DNA from: JACZQZ01 sp046756945
Lineage (GTDB): Bacteria > Pseudomonadota > Alphaproteobacteria > Rhodospirillales > 2-02-FULL-58-16
Length of the DNA stretch: 30,171 nucleotides
Reading direction: 5' to 3'
Assembly: GCA_046756945.1 (NCBI GenBank)
Contig: JBHHXI010000016.1
Span: 1-30,171, forward strand
How positions within the stretch are numbered: the first letter of the stretch is position 1; every line of letters starts with the position of its first letter. The translations under genes and the position numbers were made by a program. Shown piece by piece: positions 1 to 7,065 of this stretch. The notes below the pieces were generated by a model. The model made no database searches. It was given only the letters and a program-made list of their open reading frames with translations, and had not been told where the DNA came from.

Positions 1-15
1 GCCGTCTCGAAGCAT
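1..15 (-). repeat. Fragment of an interspersed intergenic repeat at the left edge
   Basis: Read on the minus strand these bases are ATGCTTCGAGACGGC. This matches the first half of the repeat at 5700-5740 (ATGCTTCGGGACGCC) and, more loosely, the inverted one at 5765-5808. It lies just downstream of the stop codon of the gene ending at 49. Sequences of the form CTTCGAGACG...CTCAGGATGAGG are common between genes in alphaproteobacteria. The rest of the copy would lie outside the window. Confidence 0.5.
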
Positions 16-48
16 AAGGCACCAGCAACGCCCTTTTTCAGCAGCCTG

Positions 49-1311
49 CTAGATCACCTGGTCGAGCGCCCGGATCAGGCGCTCCACCTCTTCTTCTGAG
101 TTGTAGTGGACCATGGAGGCGCGCACCACGCCGTCCTCGGGATCGACGCCCAGCGCCTCCATCAGGCGGTAGGCGTAGAAGTGGCCGCTTCCGATGGCCA
201 CCCTGGCGCCCTCCAGCAGGGGCGGGATGTCGGCCGAGCGCCTGCCGTCGACCAGGAACGAGAACGTCGGCGCGCCCTCGCCCGCGGCGCCGGTGCGGCC
301 GCCGAGCAGGCGCACGCCGGGCTTCGACGACAGGAAATCGGCGAAACGGCGGCCGAGCCTTTCCTCGTGGGCGGCGATGAGGCCGAAGACCGCCCGCGCC
401 CGCCCGTTCAGGCTGTTTTCGGATCCTGTGACGTGGTGGCCGTAGAGGGCGTCGAAATAATCGGCGACGCCGGCCAGCGCCGCGGTGAGTTCGTGGTTGG
501 GGCCGCCGGGATTGAGCTTGAGGGGGATCTGGTCCTCGCCGATGAAGAAATGGTTCTGCGCCCGCGCCGTCAACAGGTGCTGGCGCTTGCCGTACAGCAG
601 CCCCAGGTGCGGCCCGTACAGCTTGTACAGGCTGAGGGCGTAGAAATCCGCGTCCAGGGCCTTGACGTCGACGGCCCGGTGGGGCGCGTACGCCACCCCG
701 TCGACGCACACCAATGCGCCCGCCGCGTGGGCCACCTCCGTGATCCGGGCGGCGTCGTTGAAGACGCCGGTGACGTTGGAACAGTGGCTGAAACAGACCA
801 GCCGCGTGCGCTCGCTGAGCAGGGCCTCGAGGCCGGCGACTTCGAGCCCCGCCGTCGACGGATCGACGCGCCATTCCCGCACCGTGACGCCGAATTCGGC
901 GAGCCGCCGCCAGGCGCCGTTGTTGGCCTCGTGGTCCAGGTTGGTGACGATGAGCTCGTCGCCGGGCGCGAAGAGCGGCCGGAGCGCCTGGGCCAGCACG
1001 TAGACGTTGGTGGTGGTCGAGGGACCGATGATGACCTCGTCGGCCTCGGCGTTGATCATCGCCGCCATCAGCCGTTGCCCGTCGGCCATGCGTTCGGCGG
1101 CCCGCGCCGAGGCCTCGTAGGGCGCGCCGGGCTGGACCTGGCACTCGGTCATGTAGGCACGCGTATGGTCGATCACCGTCCGCGGCACGTAGCTGCCGCC
1201 GGCGTTCTCGAAGAACGCCCACGCCCCGGTGCGCGCGTCGCCCAGGGCCGGGAACCGGCGGCGCACGAAGTCGAGGTCGAGCTCGGCCCCTATGGCGCCG
1301 GTACCGGGCAC
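49..1311 (-). CDS. Class V aminotransferase-fold PLP enzyme, 'cysteine desulfurase-like' (VC1184-type), without the catalytic cysteine
   Basis: A 420-residue PLP enzyme of fold type I. Visible features are His127 in a TNLDHEANN stretch, Asp204 in VCVDGVAYAPH, and the Schiff-base lysine Lys230 in SLYKLYGPH. The C-terminal VRASMVHYNSEEEVERL block is typical of the SufS/NifS superfamily. Where true SufS proteins have the reactive cysteine (GHHCAQP), this protein reads GHFYAYRL with Tyr379. It is therefore unlikely to release sulfur from cysteine by the usual persulfide route, although databases usually name the family a desulfurase. The start is GTG, with GGGGAG nine bases upstream. It lies 25 bp after ilvD on the same strand and is probably co-transcribed. 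The substrate is unknown; a lyase, epimerase or desulfurase-like reaction is possible. Confidence 0.85.
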   Translation of the reverse strand: MPGTGAIGAELDLDFVRRRFPALGDARTGAWAFFENAGGSYVPRTVIDHTRAYMTECQVQPGAPYEASARAAERMADGQRLMAAMINAEADEVIIGPSTTTNVYVLAQALRPLFAPGDELIVTNLDHEANNGAWRRLAEFGVTVREWRVDPSTAGLEVAGLEALLSERTRLVCFSHCSNVTGVFNDAARITEVAHAAGALVCVDGVAYAPHRAVDVKALDADFYALSLYKLYGPHLGLLYGKRQHLLTARAQNHFFIGEDQIPLKLNPGGPNHELTAALAGVADYFDALYGHHVTGSENSLNGRARAVFGLIAAHEERLGRRFADFLSSKPGVRLLGGRTGAAGEGAPTFSFLVDGRRSADIPPLLEGARVAIGSGHFYAYRLMEALGVDPEDGVVRASMVHYNSEEEVERLIRALDQVI

Positions 1312-1336
1312 GGCTGCGCGCTCCCCGCCCGTTCCC

Positions 1337-3055
1337 TCAGATATCGGCGTAGCAGTGGCTCTCCGCCCCGGCGCCCGGGTGGGTGACCGCGCCCTTGGCG
1401 GCGCTGCCGACGGTCTGGGCGTAGCGCCAGATGGCGCCCGACTGGTAATCGGTCCGGCGCGGCGTCCACGCCTTGCGCCGCTCGTCGAGCTCGGCCGCGG
1501 ACAGGTCCACGTCCACGGTGCCGGCCTCGGCGTCGATGCTGAGCACGTCGCCGTCGCGGATGAGGGCGATGGGCCCGCCCACCGCCGCCTCGGGGCAGAC
1601 GTGGCCGACGCACAGGCCCCGGGTGCCGCCCGAGAACCGCCCGTCGGTGATCAGCGCCACCTTGGCGCCTATGTCCTGGCCCGAGAGCACCGCCGTGGTC
1701 GACAGCATCTCGCGCATGCCGGGGCCGCCGCGCGGGCCTTCGTAGCGGATGACCAGCACGTCGCCCTCGTCGTAGCGGCGGTTGACCACGGCCTCGAAGC
1801 ATTCCTCCTCGCTGTCGAAGACGCGGGCCGGCCCGGTATGGCTCAGGTGCTTGAGCCCCGCCACCTTGACCACGGCGCCGTCCGGCGCCAGCGAGCCCTG
1901 CAGGCCGACCACGCCGCCGCTGGGCGACAGGGGATTGGAGACCGGCCTAATCACGTCCTGGTCCTCGCGCAGGACCGTGTGCTCGAGGTTCTCGGCGATC
2001 GTCCGGCCGGTCACCGTCAGGCAGTCGCCGTGCAGGTGCCCGCCGTCGAGCAGGGTCCGCATCAGCGCCTGGACGCCGCCGGCCTCCCACATGTCCTTGG
2101 CCACGTAGCGCCCGCCGGGCTTGAGGTCGGCCACATAGGGGGTTTTGCGGAAAATGTCGCAGACGTCCATCATGTCGAAGTCGACGCCGGCCTCGTTGGC
2201 CATGGCCGGCAGGTGCAGCGCCGCATTGGTCGACCCGCCCGAGGCGGCGACGACGACGGCGGCGTTCTCCAGGGCGGCCCGGGTCACGATGTCGCGCGGG
2301 CGGATGCCCCGGGCCAGCAGCGCCATCACCTGCTGGCCGGATTGCTCGGCGAAGGCGTCCCGGGATTCATAAGGCGCCGGCGCCCCGGCCGAACCGGGCA
2401 GCGCCAGGCCGACGGCCTCGGACACGCAGGCCATGGTGTTGGCCGTGAACTGGCCGCCGCAGGAGCCGGCGGACGGGCAGGCGACGGCCTCGAGCTCGTG
2501 CAGGGTCGCCAGGTCCATCTTGCCGGCGCTGTGCTCGCCCACCGCCTCGAACACGTCGACCACGGTGACGTCTTTGTTGCGGAACCGTCCGGGCAGGATG
2601 GAGCCGCCGTACATGAATACGGAAGGGACGTTGAGCCTGAGCATCGCCATCATCAGGCCGGGCAGGGACTTGTCGCAGCCGGCGACCCCGACCAGGGCGT
2701 CATAGCAGTGCCCGCGCATGGTGAGCTCGACGGAATCGGCGATGATCTCGCGGCTGACCAGGGACGACTTCATGCCCTGGTGGCCCATGGCGATGCCGTC
2801 GGTGACGGTGATCGTGGTGAACTCGCGCGGCGAGCCGCCGGCCGCCTTGACGCCCTCCTTGACCACCTTGGCCTGGCGCGACAGCGCGATGTTGCACGGC
2901 GCCGTCTCGTTCCAGCTGGTGACGACGCCGATCAGCGGCCGGTGGATGTCCGCTTCCGTCATCCCCATCGCATGGTAGAACGAACGGTGCGGCGCCCGCT
3001 CCGGCCCCTCGGTGACGTGGCGGCTGGGCAGCTTGCTCTTTTCGAACACCTCCAT
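1337..3055 (-). CDS. ilvD: Dihydroxy-acid dehydratase IlvD
   Basis: Cytoplasmic Fe-S dehydratase (572 residues, normal for the family) that converts 2,3-dihydroxy-3-methyl acids to 2-oxo acids in valine, isoleucine and leucine synthesis. Three cysteines stand at the cluster positions: Cys54 in WNETAPCN, Cys127 in GVAGCDKSLPG and Cys199 in PSAGSCGGQF. The signature TVTDGIAMGHQGMKSS is intact. A strong AGGAGG lies 5 bp before the ATG, which fixes the start. The PLP gene follows 25 bp downstream. The 230-bp divergent gap to the VOC gene should hold promoters for both, but I see no clear sigma-70 pair. Related sugar-acid dehydratases (Edd, AraC/XylD types) share the fold, but the motifs and length fit IlvD best. 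Confidence 0.95.
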   Translation of the reverse strand: MEVFEKSKLPSRHVTEGPERAPHRSFYHAMGMTEADIHRPLIGVVTSWNETAPCNIALSRQAKVVKEGVKAAGGSPREFTTITVTDGIAMGHQGMKSSLVSREIIADSVELTMRGHCYDALVGVAGCDKSLPGLMMAMLRLNVPSVFMYGGSILPGRFRNKDVTVVDVFEAVGEHSAGKMDLATLHELEAVACPSAGSCGGQFTANTMACVSEAVGLALPGSAGAPAPYESRDAFAEQSGQQVMALLARGIRPRDIVTRAALENAAVVVAASGGSTNAALHLPAMANEAGVDFDMMDVCDIFRKTPYVADLKPGGRYVAKDMWEAGGVQALMRTLLDGGHLHGDCLTVTGRTIAENLEHTVLREDQDVIRPVSNPLSPSGGVVGLQGSLAPDGAVVKVAGLKHLSHTGPARVFDSEEECFEAVVNRRYDEGDVLVIRYEGPRGGPGMREMLSTTAVLSGQDIGAKVALITDGRFSGGTRGLCVGHVCPEAAVGGPIALIRDGDVLSIDAEAGTVDVDLSAAELDERRKAWTPRRTDYQSGAIWRYAQTVGSAAKGAVTHPGAGAESHCYADI

Positions 3056-3285
3056 GGGTGCCTCCTCCCGGGTTACGGCGTGTTTTTCAGCGGCTTGGGT
3101 AATGATTATCGGGCGCGCGCGCCGGGCGCAACAAAGATCGGGCCGGCGCCGGGCGCCGACGGGTGGGCTTGCCGGGGCGCCATCGGCCCTGTGGACAAAT
3201 TCCCCGTTCGCCGGTATTCACCGACCGGTCGAGCGGTTGCGCAATTTATATCGCCGGAGCCGGTTGCCAAAGGGAAGGAGAGGCC

Positions 3286-3747
3286 ATGCTGAACATCACG
3301 CGGGTCGACCATCTGGGAATTCGAATCAGCGACCTGGAACGGTCGCGCGGGTTCTACGAGCGGCTCGGCTTCCGGCTCATCCGGGATGCCGGGTACAGCG
3401 AGGGGCACCCGGTGATCATGAGGCACCCGGGCGGAGTCGTCGTCAACCTGCTGGGTCCGAGCACCAGGGATACGGGCACCAACATTCTCATGGATGTCGA
3501 TCAGAAGTACTCCGGTTATACCCATGCGGCGTTGCGCGTCGAGTCCATCGAAGCGGCCAAGGCCGCCCTGGAAGGGATGGGCATTGAAATTACCGGCGGT
3601 CCCGTCCGCTTCACCGACGACATGGTATCCATGTTCATCCGCGACCCCGACCGCAACGTCATAGAGCTTACCGAACACGGCGGAAAGGATCTGGAGCCCG
3701 GGTACGGCCAGGAACAGGATTTCAGCGGCTACACATCGCACCCCTGA
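3286..3747 (+). CDS. VOC-fold (glyoxalase/dioxygenase superfamily) protein
   Basis: A 153-residue single VOC unit made of two beta-alpha-beta-beta-beta modules. The first is ITRVDHLGIRISDLERSRGFY, with His at a metal-ligand position. The second includes HAALRVES and ends with IRDPDRNVIELTEHG, where the Glu of VIELTE is the usual C-terminal metal ligand. The reading frame is open upstream to about 3163, but the ATG at 3286 has AGGGAAGGAGAGG directly before it and begins at the usual N-terminus of the fold, so I chose it. It is a single gene facing away from ilvD and towards the GFA gene. VOC proteins include glyoxalase I, extradiol dioxygenases and fosfomycin-resistance enzymes. The sequence alone does not say which reaction this one performs. 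Confidence 0.85.
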   Translation: MLNITRVDHLGIRISDLERSRGFYERLGFRLIRDAGYSEGHPVIMRHPGGVVVNLLGPSTRDTGTNILMDVDQKYSGYTHAALRVESIEAAKAALEGMGIEITGGPVRFTDDMVSMFIRDPDRNVIELTEHGGKDLEPGYGQEQDFSGYTSHP

Positions 3748-3949
3748 ACGATGTGACCAGGCGGAGCGGCATGCTACTCGCGGATTTGGACGCCCAGTCG
3801 CGCCTTTGATAATCCCACCCGGCCGCCTGGGGTTACGGATCGGCTTCGTCCACAGGACCTAGCCTTCGCCGCGCTCGCCCCGGCAGCGCCTGGCGCAAGC
3901 CAAATTCACTGGGATGAGAGAGCGTACCCCGGACCTGTGATTGTTGGGA

Positions 3950-4357
3950 TCAGCCCTCGCCGCGCTCGCCGCGGTGCCGGGGCAGGCCGTCGTCCATGTG
4001 CAGCCAGCGGACCTGGCTGGAGGCCCAGATGTGGTCGATGGGCGTGACCGAGTCAGGGTCGTCCAGGGTTCCCGCGCTGACGTCCACCTGGTGGGCGCTT
4101 TCCGCGTGGCGGAAGGTGAGTTGGCTGCCGCAGGCCGGGCAGAAGCCGCGCCCGGCCTTCTCCGTGGCGCGATAGACGCGCGCCTCGCCCCTGGTGAAGG
4201 CGAAGGCGTCGACGGGAAAGGCGACCCAGGTGAGGAAGGGGGCGCCGCTCGCCTTGCGGCACAGGCCGCAATGGCAGTGGGTGACGACGAGGGGCTCGCC
4301 GGCGGCCCGGTAGCGCACGGCGCCGCACAGGCAGCCGCCGGTGAATTCGCGGGTCAT
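3950..4357 (-). CDS. GFA/CENP-V-type zinc-binding protein
   Basis: A 135-residue protein of the family named after glutathione-dependent formaldehyde-activating enzyme. Its zinc-binding cysteines are CLCGAVRY near residue 9, HCHCGLCRKASG near residue 28, and FCPACGSQL near residue 73. The family is broad, and a formaldehyde role has been questioned for most members, so no substrate is claimed. The start is fixed by AGGAGG, which overlaps the TAG stop of xthA nine bases upstream, so the two genes are translated from one message. The C-terminal tail GERGEG is echoed in the downstream spacer at 3859-3879. Confidence 0.85.
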   Translation of the reverse strand: MTREFTGGCLCGAVRYRAAGEPLVVTHCHCGLCRKASGAPFLTWVAFPVDAFAFTRGEARVYRATEKAGRGFCPACGSQLTFRHAESAHQVDVSAGTLDDPDSVTPIDHIWASSQVRWLHMDDGLPRHRGERGEG

Positions 4358-4366
4358 GGTTGCCTC

Positions 4367-5140
4367 CTATTCGCTGAGCTCGCACCACACCGGGGTGTGG
4401 TCGGACGTCTTCTCGCGGCCCCTTGGGCCGCGGTCGATGTCGCACGCCTCGAGCCGGTCGGCGGCCTGGGGCGACAGCAAAAGGTGGTCGATGCGCAGGC
4501 CGTGGTCGCGCGCCCAGGCGCCGGCCCGGTAGTCCCACCAGGTGTAGCGGCCGGTCTCGCCGGTCAGGGCGCGGAAGGCGTCGGTCAGGCCGAGGTACAG
4601 GATCTTGCGCAGGGCGGCGCGGGAGTCGGCCCGGCACAGCGCGTCGTCGCGCCAGCCTTCCGGGTCGAAGACGTCGCCGTCGTCCGGCGCCACGTTGTAG
4701 TCGCCGCCGAGCACGAATGGGTCCTCCGTGGCCAGCAGGTCGGGCACGTGGGCGTACAGGCGCTCCATCCAGGCGAGCTTGTAGGCGAACTTGTCGGTGT
4801 CCACCGGGTTGCCGTTGGGCAGATAGAGCGACGCGACGCGCACGCCGCCCGTCACCGCCTCGATATAGCGGGCCTGGGTGTCGGCGTCGTCCCCGGGCAG
4901 CGCCGTCCGCACGACCTCGATGGGAAACCTGGAAAGCACGGCGACGCCGTTGTACGTCTTCTGCCCGGCGACGGACGCGTTGTATCCCAGCTCCCCGATC
5001 TCGAGCCGCGGGAACTGCTCGTCGGTGGTCTTGATTTCTTGTAAGAGCACCACGTCCGGCGCGAAACCCTTCAGCCAGTCGAGGACGACGGGAAGCCGCG
5101 CCTTGATCGAGTTCACGTTCCAGGTGGCGATCCTGACCAT
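4367..5140 (-). CDS. xthA: Exodeoxyribonuclease III (AP endonuclease)
   Basis: A 257-residue endonuclease/exonuclease/phosphatase-fold enzyme that cuts DNA at abasic sites and degrades 3' ends during base-excision repair. The active-site blocks appear in order: ATWNVNSIKARLP (Asn10), LLQEIKTTDEQFP (Glu35, metal), SLYLPNGNPVDTDKFAYKL, GGDYNVAPDD (Asp/Asn pair), TWWDYRAGAWARDHGLRIDHLL (C-terminal Asp-His). The length matches the bacterial XthA type. It lies downstream of erpA but behind a strong terminator, so it probably has its own promoter in the short gap 5141-5161 or within the terminator region. The GFA gene follows 9 bp later. Confidence 0.95.
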   Translation of the reverse strand: MVRIATWNVNSIKARLPVVLDWLKGFAPDVVLLQEIKTTDEQFPRLEIGELGYNASVAGQKTYNGVAVLSRFPIEVVRTALPGDDADTQARYIEAVTGGVRVASLYLPNGNPVDTDKFAYKLAWMERLYAHVPDLLATEDPFVLGGDYNVAPDDGDVFDPEGWRDDALCRADSRAALRKILYLGLTDAFRALTGETGRYTWWDYRAGAWARDHGLRIDHLLLSPQAADRLEACDIDRGPRGREKTSDHTPVWCELSE

Positions 5141-5161
5141 CGGTGCTCCGGCCCGCCCATG

Positions 5162-5186
5162 AAAAAGACCCGCTGTACGCGGGTCT
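5162..5186 (-). terminator. Intrinsic terminator of erpA
   Basis: A perfect 8-bp stem (AGACCCGC / GCGGGTCT) with a 5-base loop spans 5166-5186. On the minus strand it is followed by a run of T (5162-5166). It starts 28 bp after the erpA stop codon and lies just before xthA, separating the two transcripts. Confidence 0.85.
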
Positions 5187-5214
5187 CCTTATTAGCACAG
5201 GTCGGCGGCCGCCG

Positions 5215-5571
5215 TCAGACGGAGAACGAGCTGCCGCAGCCGCAGGTCGAAGACGCGTTGGGGTTCTTGAGCGCGAAGAACGACCCGATCAGGTCCTCCA
5301 CGTAGTCCAGCTCGGCGCCCTTGATCAGGTCCAGCGAAACCCCGTCGACGACGACGCGGGCGCCGCCGTGCTCGAAGACCAGGTCGTCGCCGGTCTTCCT
5401 GTCGTCCAGCTCGAAGCCGTAGCGGAACCCCGAGCAGCCGCCGCCCGAGATGACGATGCGCAGCATCACATCCGCCTTTCCTTCCTGTTCGACCAGCTCG
5501 GAGATGCGCCTGGCCGCATTGTCGGAAATGAGGATGGCCTGCTCGTTGGTGGCGGCGTTGCCGTCCGGCAT
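5215..5571 (-). CDS. erpA: A-type iron-sulfur carrier ErpA/IscA-like
   Basis: A 118-residue HesB/IscA-family protein that takes an assembled Fe-S cluster and hands it to target enzymes in the cytoplasm. The three cluster cysteines are present: Cys46 in GGGCSGFRYGF, and Cys110 and Cys112 in the C-terminal CGCGSSF. The frame extends 20 codons upstream to an ATG at 5631. I prefer the ATG at 5571 because AAGGGG lies six bases before it and the homologous region starts there. The gene ends in an intrinsic terminator and so is likely a single transcript, divergent from dgt. ErpA and IscA are hard to tell apart, but the position next to xthA and dgt is the usual place of ErpA in alphaproteobacteria. 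Several Fe-S proteins in this window (IlvD, KorB, Nfn) are possible clients. Confidence 0.9.
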   Translation of the reverse strand: MPDGNAATNEQAILISDNAARRISELVEQEGKADVMLRIVISGGGCSGFRYGFELDDRKTGDDLVFEHGGARVVVDGVSLDLIKGAELDYVEDLIGSFFALKNPNASSTCGCGSSFSV

Positions 5572-5699
5572 GGAAAACCCCTTGAATGCAACGTTTTCGG
5601 CGGGGCCATTGTACCCCATCCCACCTCTCATGTAATCAGGGAAAGCGTTTTGTCAAACAGGCGCTTATACCGGTTTCGCGATACAACGATCCGAATTCC

Positions 5700-5740
5700 A
5701 TGCTTCGGGACGCCGCCTTTGGCGGCTCCTCAGCATGAGG
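5700..5740 (+). repeat. Interspersed palindromic intergenic repeat, copy A
   Basis: Forms a hairpin: outer ATGCT/AGCAT (5700-5704, 5732-5736) and inner GCCGCC-TTT-GGCGGC. It ends in CTCCTCAGCATGAGG. It is the same family as the inverted copy at 5765-5808. Confidence 0.6.
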
Positions 5741-5764
5741 TAACCTGTTGACAAATATATTATT

Positions 5765-5808
5765 CCTCGTCCTGACGAGCGGTTCGCAGAAGCGCGTCTC
5801 GAAGGACG
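5765..5808 (-). repeat. Interspersed palindromic intergenic repeat, copy B (inverted)
   Basis: On the minus strand it begins CGTCCTTCGAGACGC and ends CTCGTCAGGACGAGG, aligning with copy A over its length with a short gap in the loop. Outer bases CGTCC/GGACG pair. Together with copy A it makes a long inverted structure around the AT-rich bases 5741-5764. Confidence 0.6.
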
Positions 5809-5889
5809 GGCACCCCTCGGAACTTTTGGGATTCCGTATTTCCCCTTCCCCCGTTGCCTGGCGGGGTTTCGCCCTTTAAGTTTCCCGCC

Positions 5890-7065
5890 ATGACCGTCGT
5901 CCAGACCCTGGCTCCGTATGCCTGCGACCCGGGCGCCAGCCGCGGCCGGTTGTATGCGGAGCCCGAAAGCGCGACACGGACCTGTTTCCAGCGCGACCGC
6001 GACCGCATTATCCACGCCGGCGCCTTCCGGCGGCTGGCCTACAAGACCCAGGTCTTCGTCAACCACGAGGGCGATTTCTTCCGCACCCGCCTGACCCACA
6101 GCCTCGAGGTCTCGCAGATCACGCGCTCGGTGTGCCGGTCCCTGCGCCTGAACGAGGACCTGGCCGAGGCCCTGGCGCTGGCCCACGATCTCGGCCATCC
6201 GCCCTTCGGCCACGCCGGCGAGGACGCGCTGAAGGAGATGATGGAACCCTTCGGCGGCTTCGACCACAACGCCCAGTCCCTGCGCGTGATCACGCTCCTG
6301 GAGAAGCGCTACGTCGAATTCGACGGCCTCAATCTTACTTGGGAAACCCTGGAGGGGGTGGTCAAGCACAACGGCCCGCTGGCCGTCGGCGACGCGCCCC
6401 TGCCCCGGGCCATCGCCGCATACGCCGGCACCCACGACCTGGAGCTCGACACCTTCGCCGGCGCCGAGGCCCAGGTCGCGGCCATCGCCGACGACGTCGC
6501 CTACAACAACCACGACATCGACGACGGGCTGCGCGCCGGCCTGTTCACCGTCGCCGACCTGGGCGATGTGCCCCTGGTCGGGCCGGTGTTCGCCGAAGTG
6601 GCGCGCGCCTACCCGGACGTGGACGAGTCCCTGCGCATCCACGAGGCGGTGCGGCGCATGATCGGCGCCATGGTCGCCGACATCCTGGCCGAAACGGCGC
6701 GGCGCATCGCCGAGACCGGACCGGCGACGGCGGACGACATCCGCAACGGCGCCCGGCCGGTGGCCGGGTTCTCCGACGGAATGGGGGCGAACGAGGCGGC
6801 GCTGAAGGCGTTCCTGTCCGAGAACATGTACGGCCATTACAAGCTGAACCGCATGACCAGCAAGGCGCGCCGGGTGGTCAAGGACCTGTTCCGGCTGCTC
6901 GTCGACGAACCGGAATGCCTGCCCACCGAGTGGCGGCGCCAGGCCGCGGCGCCGGGCAGCGCCGCCACCGCCCAGTTGGTGGCCGACTACATCGCCGGCA
7001 TGACCGACCGCTCGGCGCTGGACGAACACCGCCGGCTGTTCGACGTGCAGGCGCGCACCTCATGA
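5890..7065 (+). CDS. dgt: Deoxyguanosinetriphosphate triphosphohydrolase-like protein
   Basis: A 391-residue HD-domain enzyme of the dNTPase family (dNTP to deoxynucleoside plus triphosphate), which trims nucleotide pools. The family signature is clear: RDRDRIIHAGAFRRLAYKTQV near residue 36, His70 in RTRLTHSLEV, and the metal-binding His99-Asp100 in LAHDLGHPPFGHAGE. The open frame starts at 5854, but the ATG at 5890 gives the usual N-terminus. It is the first gene of a long plus-strand run, and its TGA overlaps the argS ATG by four bases. This short alphaproteobacterial type is usually annotated 'dGTPase-like' because substrate preference varies. Confidence 0.92.
   Translation: MTVVQTLAPYACDPGASRGRLYAEPESATRTCFQRDRDRIIHAGAFRRLAYKTQVFVNHEGDFFRTRLTHSLEVSQITRSVCRSLRLNEDLAEALALAHDLGHPPFGHAGEDALKEMMEPFGGFDHNAQSLRVITLLEKRYVEFDGLNLTWETLEGVVKHNGPLAVGDAPLPRAIAAYAGTHDLELDTFAGAEAQVAAIADDVAYNNHDIDDGLRAGLFTVADLGDVPLVGPVFAEVARAYPDVDESLRIHEAVRRMIGAMVADILAETARRIAETGPATADDIRNGARPVAGFSDGMGANEAALKAFLSENMYGHYKLNRMTSKARRVVKDLFRLLVDEPECLPTEWRRQAAAPGSAATAQLVADYIAGMTDRSALDEHRRLFDVQARTS

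Larger units (their letters stand above)
5572..5889. other. Divergent spacer erpA/dgt, with an inverted repeat pair
   Basis: A 318-bp spacer without a convincing gene. It holds two copies of an interspersed repeat in opposite orientation (5700-5740 and 5765-5808) around a 24-bp AT-rich core, then about 80 bp leading to dgt. Promoters for both genes must lie here. A TTGACA at 5748-5753 has no -10 partner at normal spacing. Confidence 0.6.

Noticed and set aside
1229..3292. 687-codon open frame on the plus strand opposite ilvD
   Set aside because: It lies antisense to a clear ilvD with intact Fe-S motifs. Its translation is rich in Gly/Ala/Arg/His with no domain, as expected of a shadow in GC-rich DNA.
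3748..3949. Small RNA or tRNA gene in the convergent spacer after the VOC gene
   Set aside because: I found no cloverleaf or CCA-end pattern and no promoter/terminator pair; only the GERGEG echo is notable.
5748..5753. TTGACA as the -35 box of a dgt promoter
   Set aside because: No -10 hexamer lies 16-18 bp downstream; that position is inside repeat copy B. The AT-rich TATTAT follows only a few bases later.
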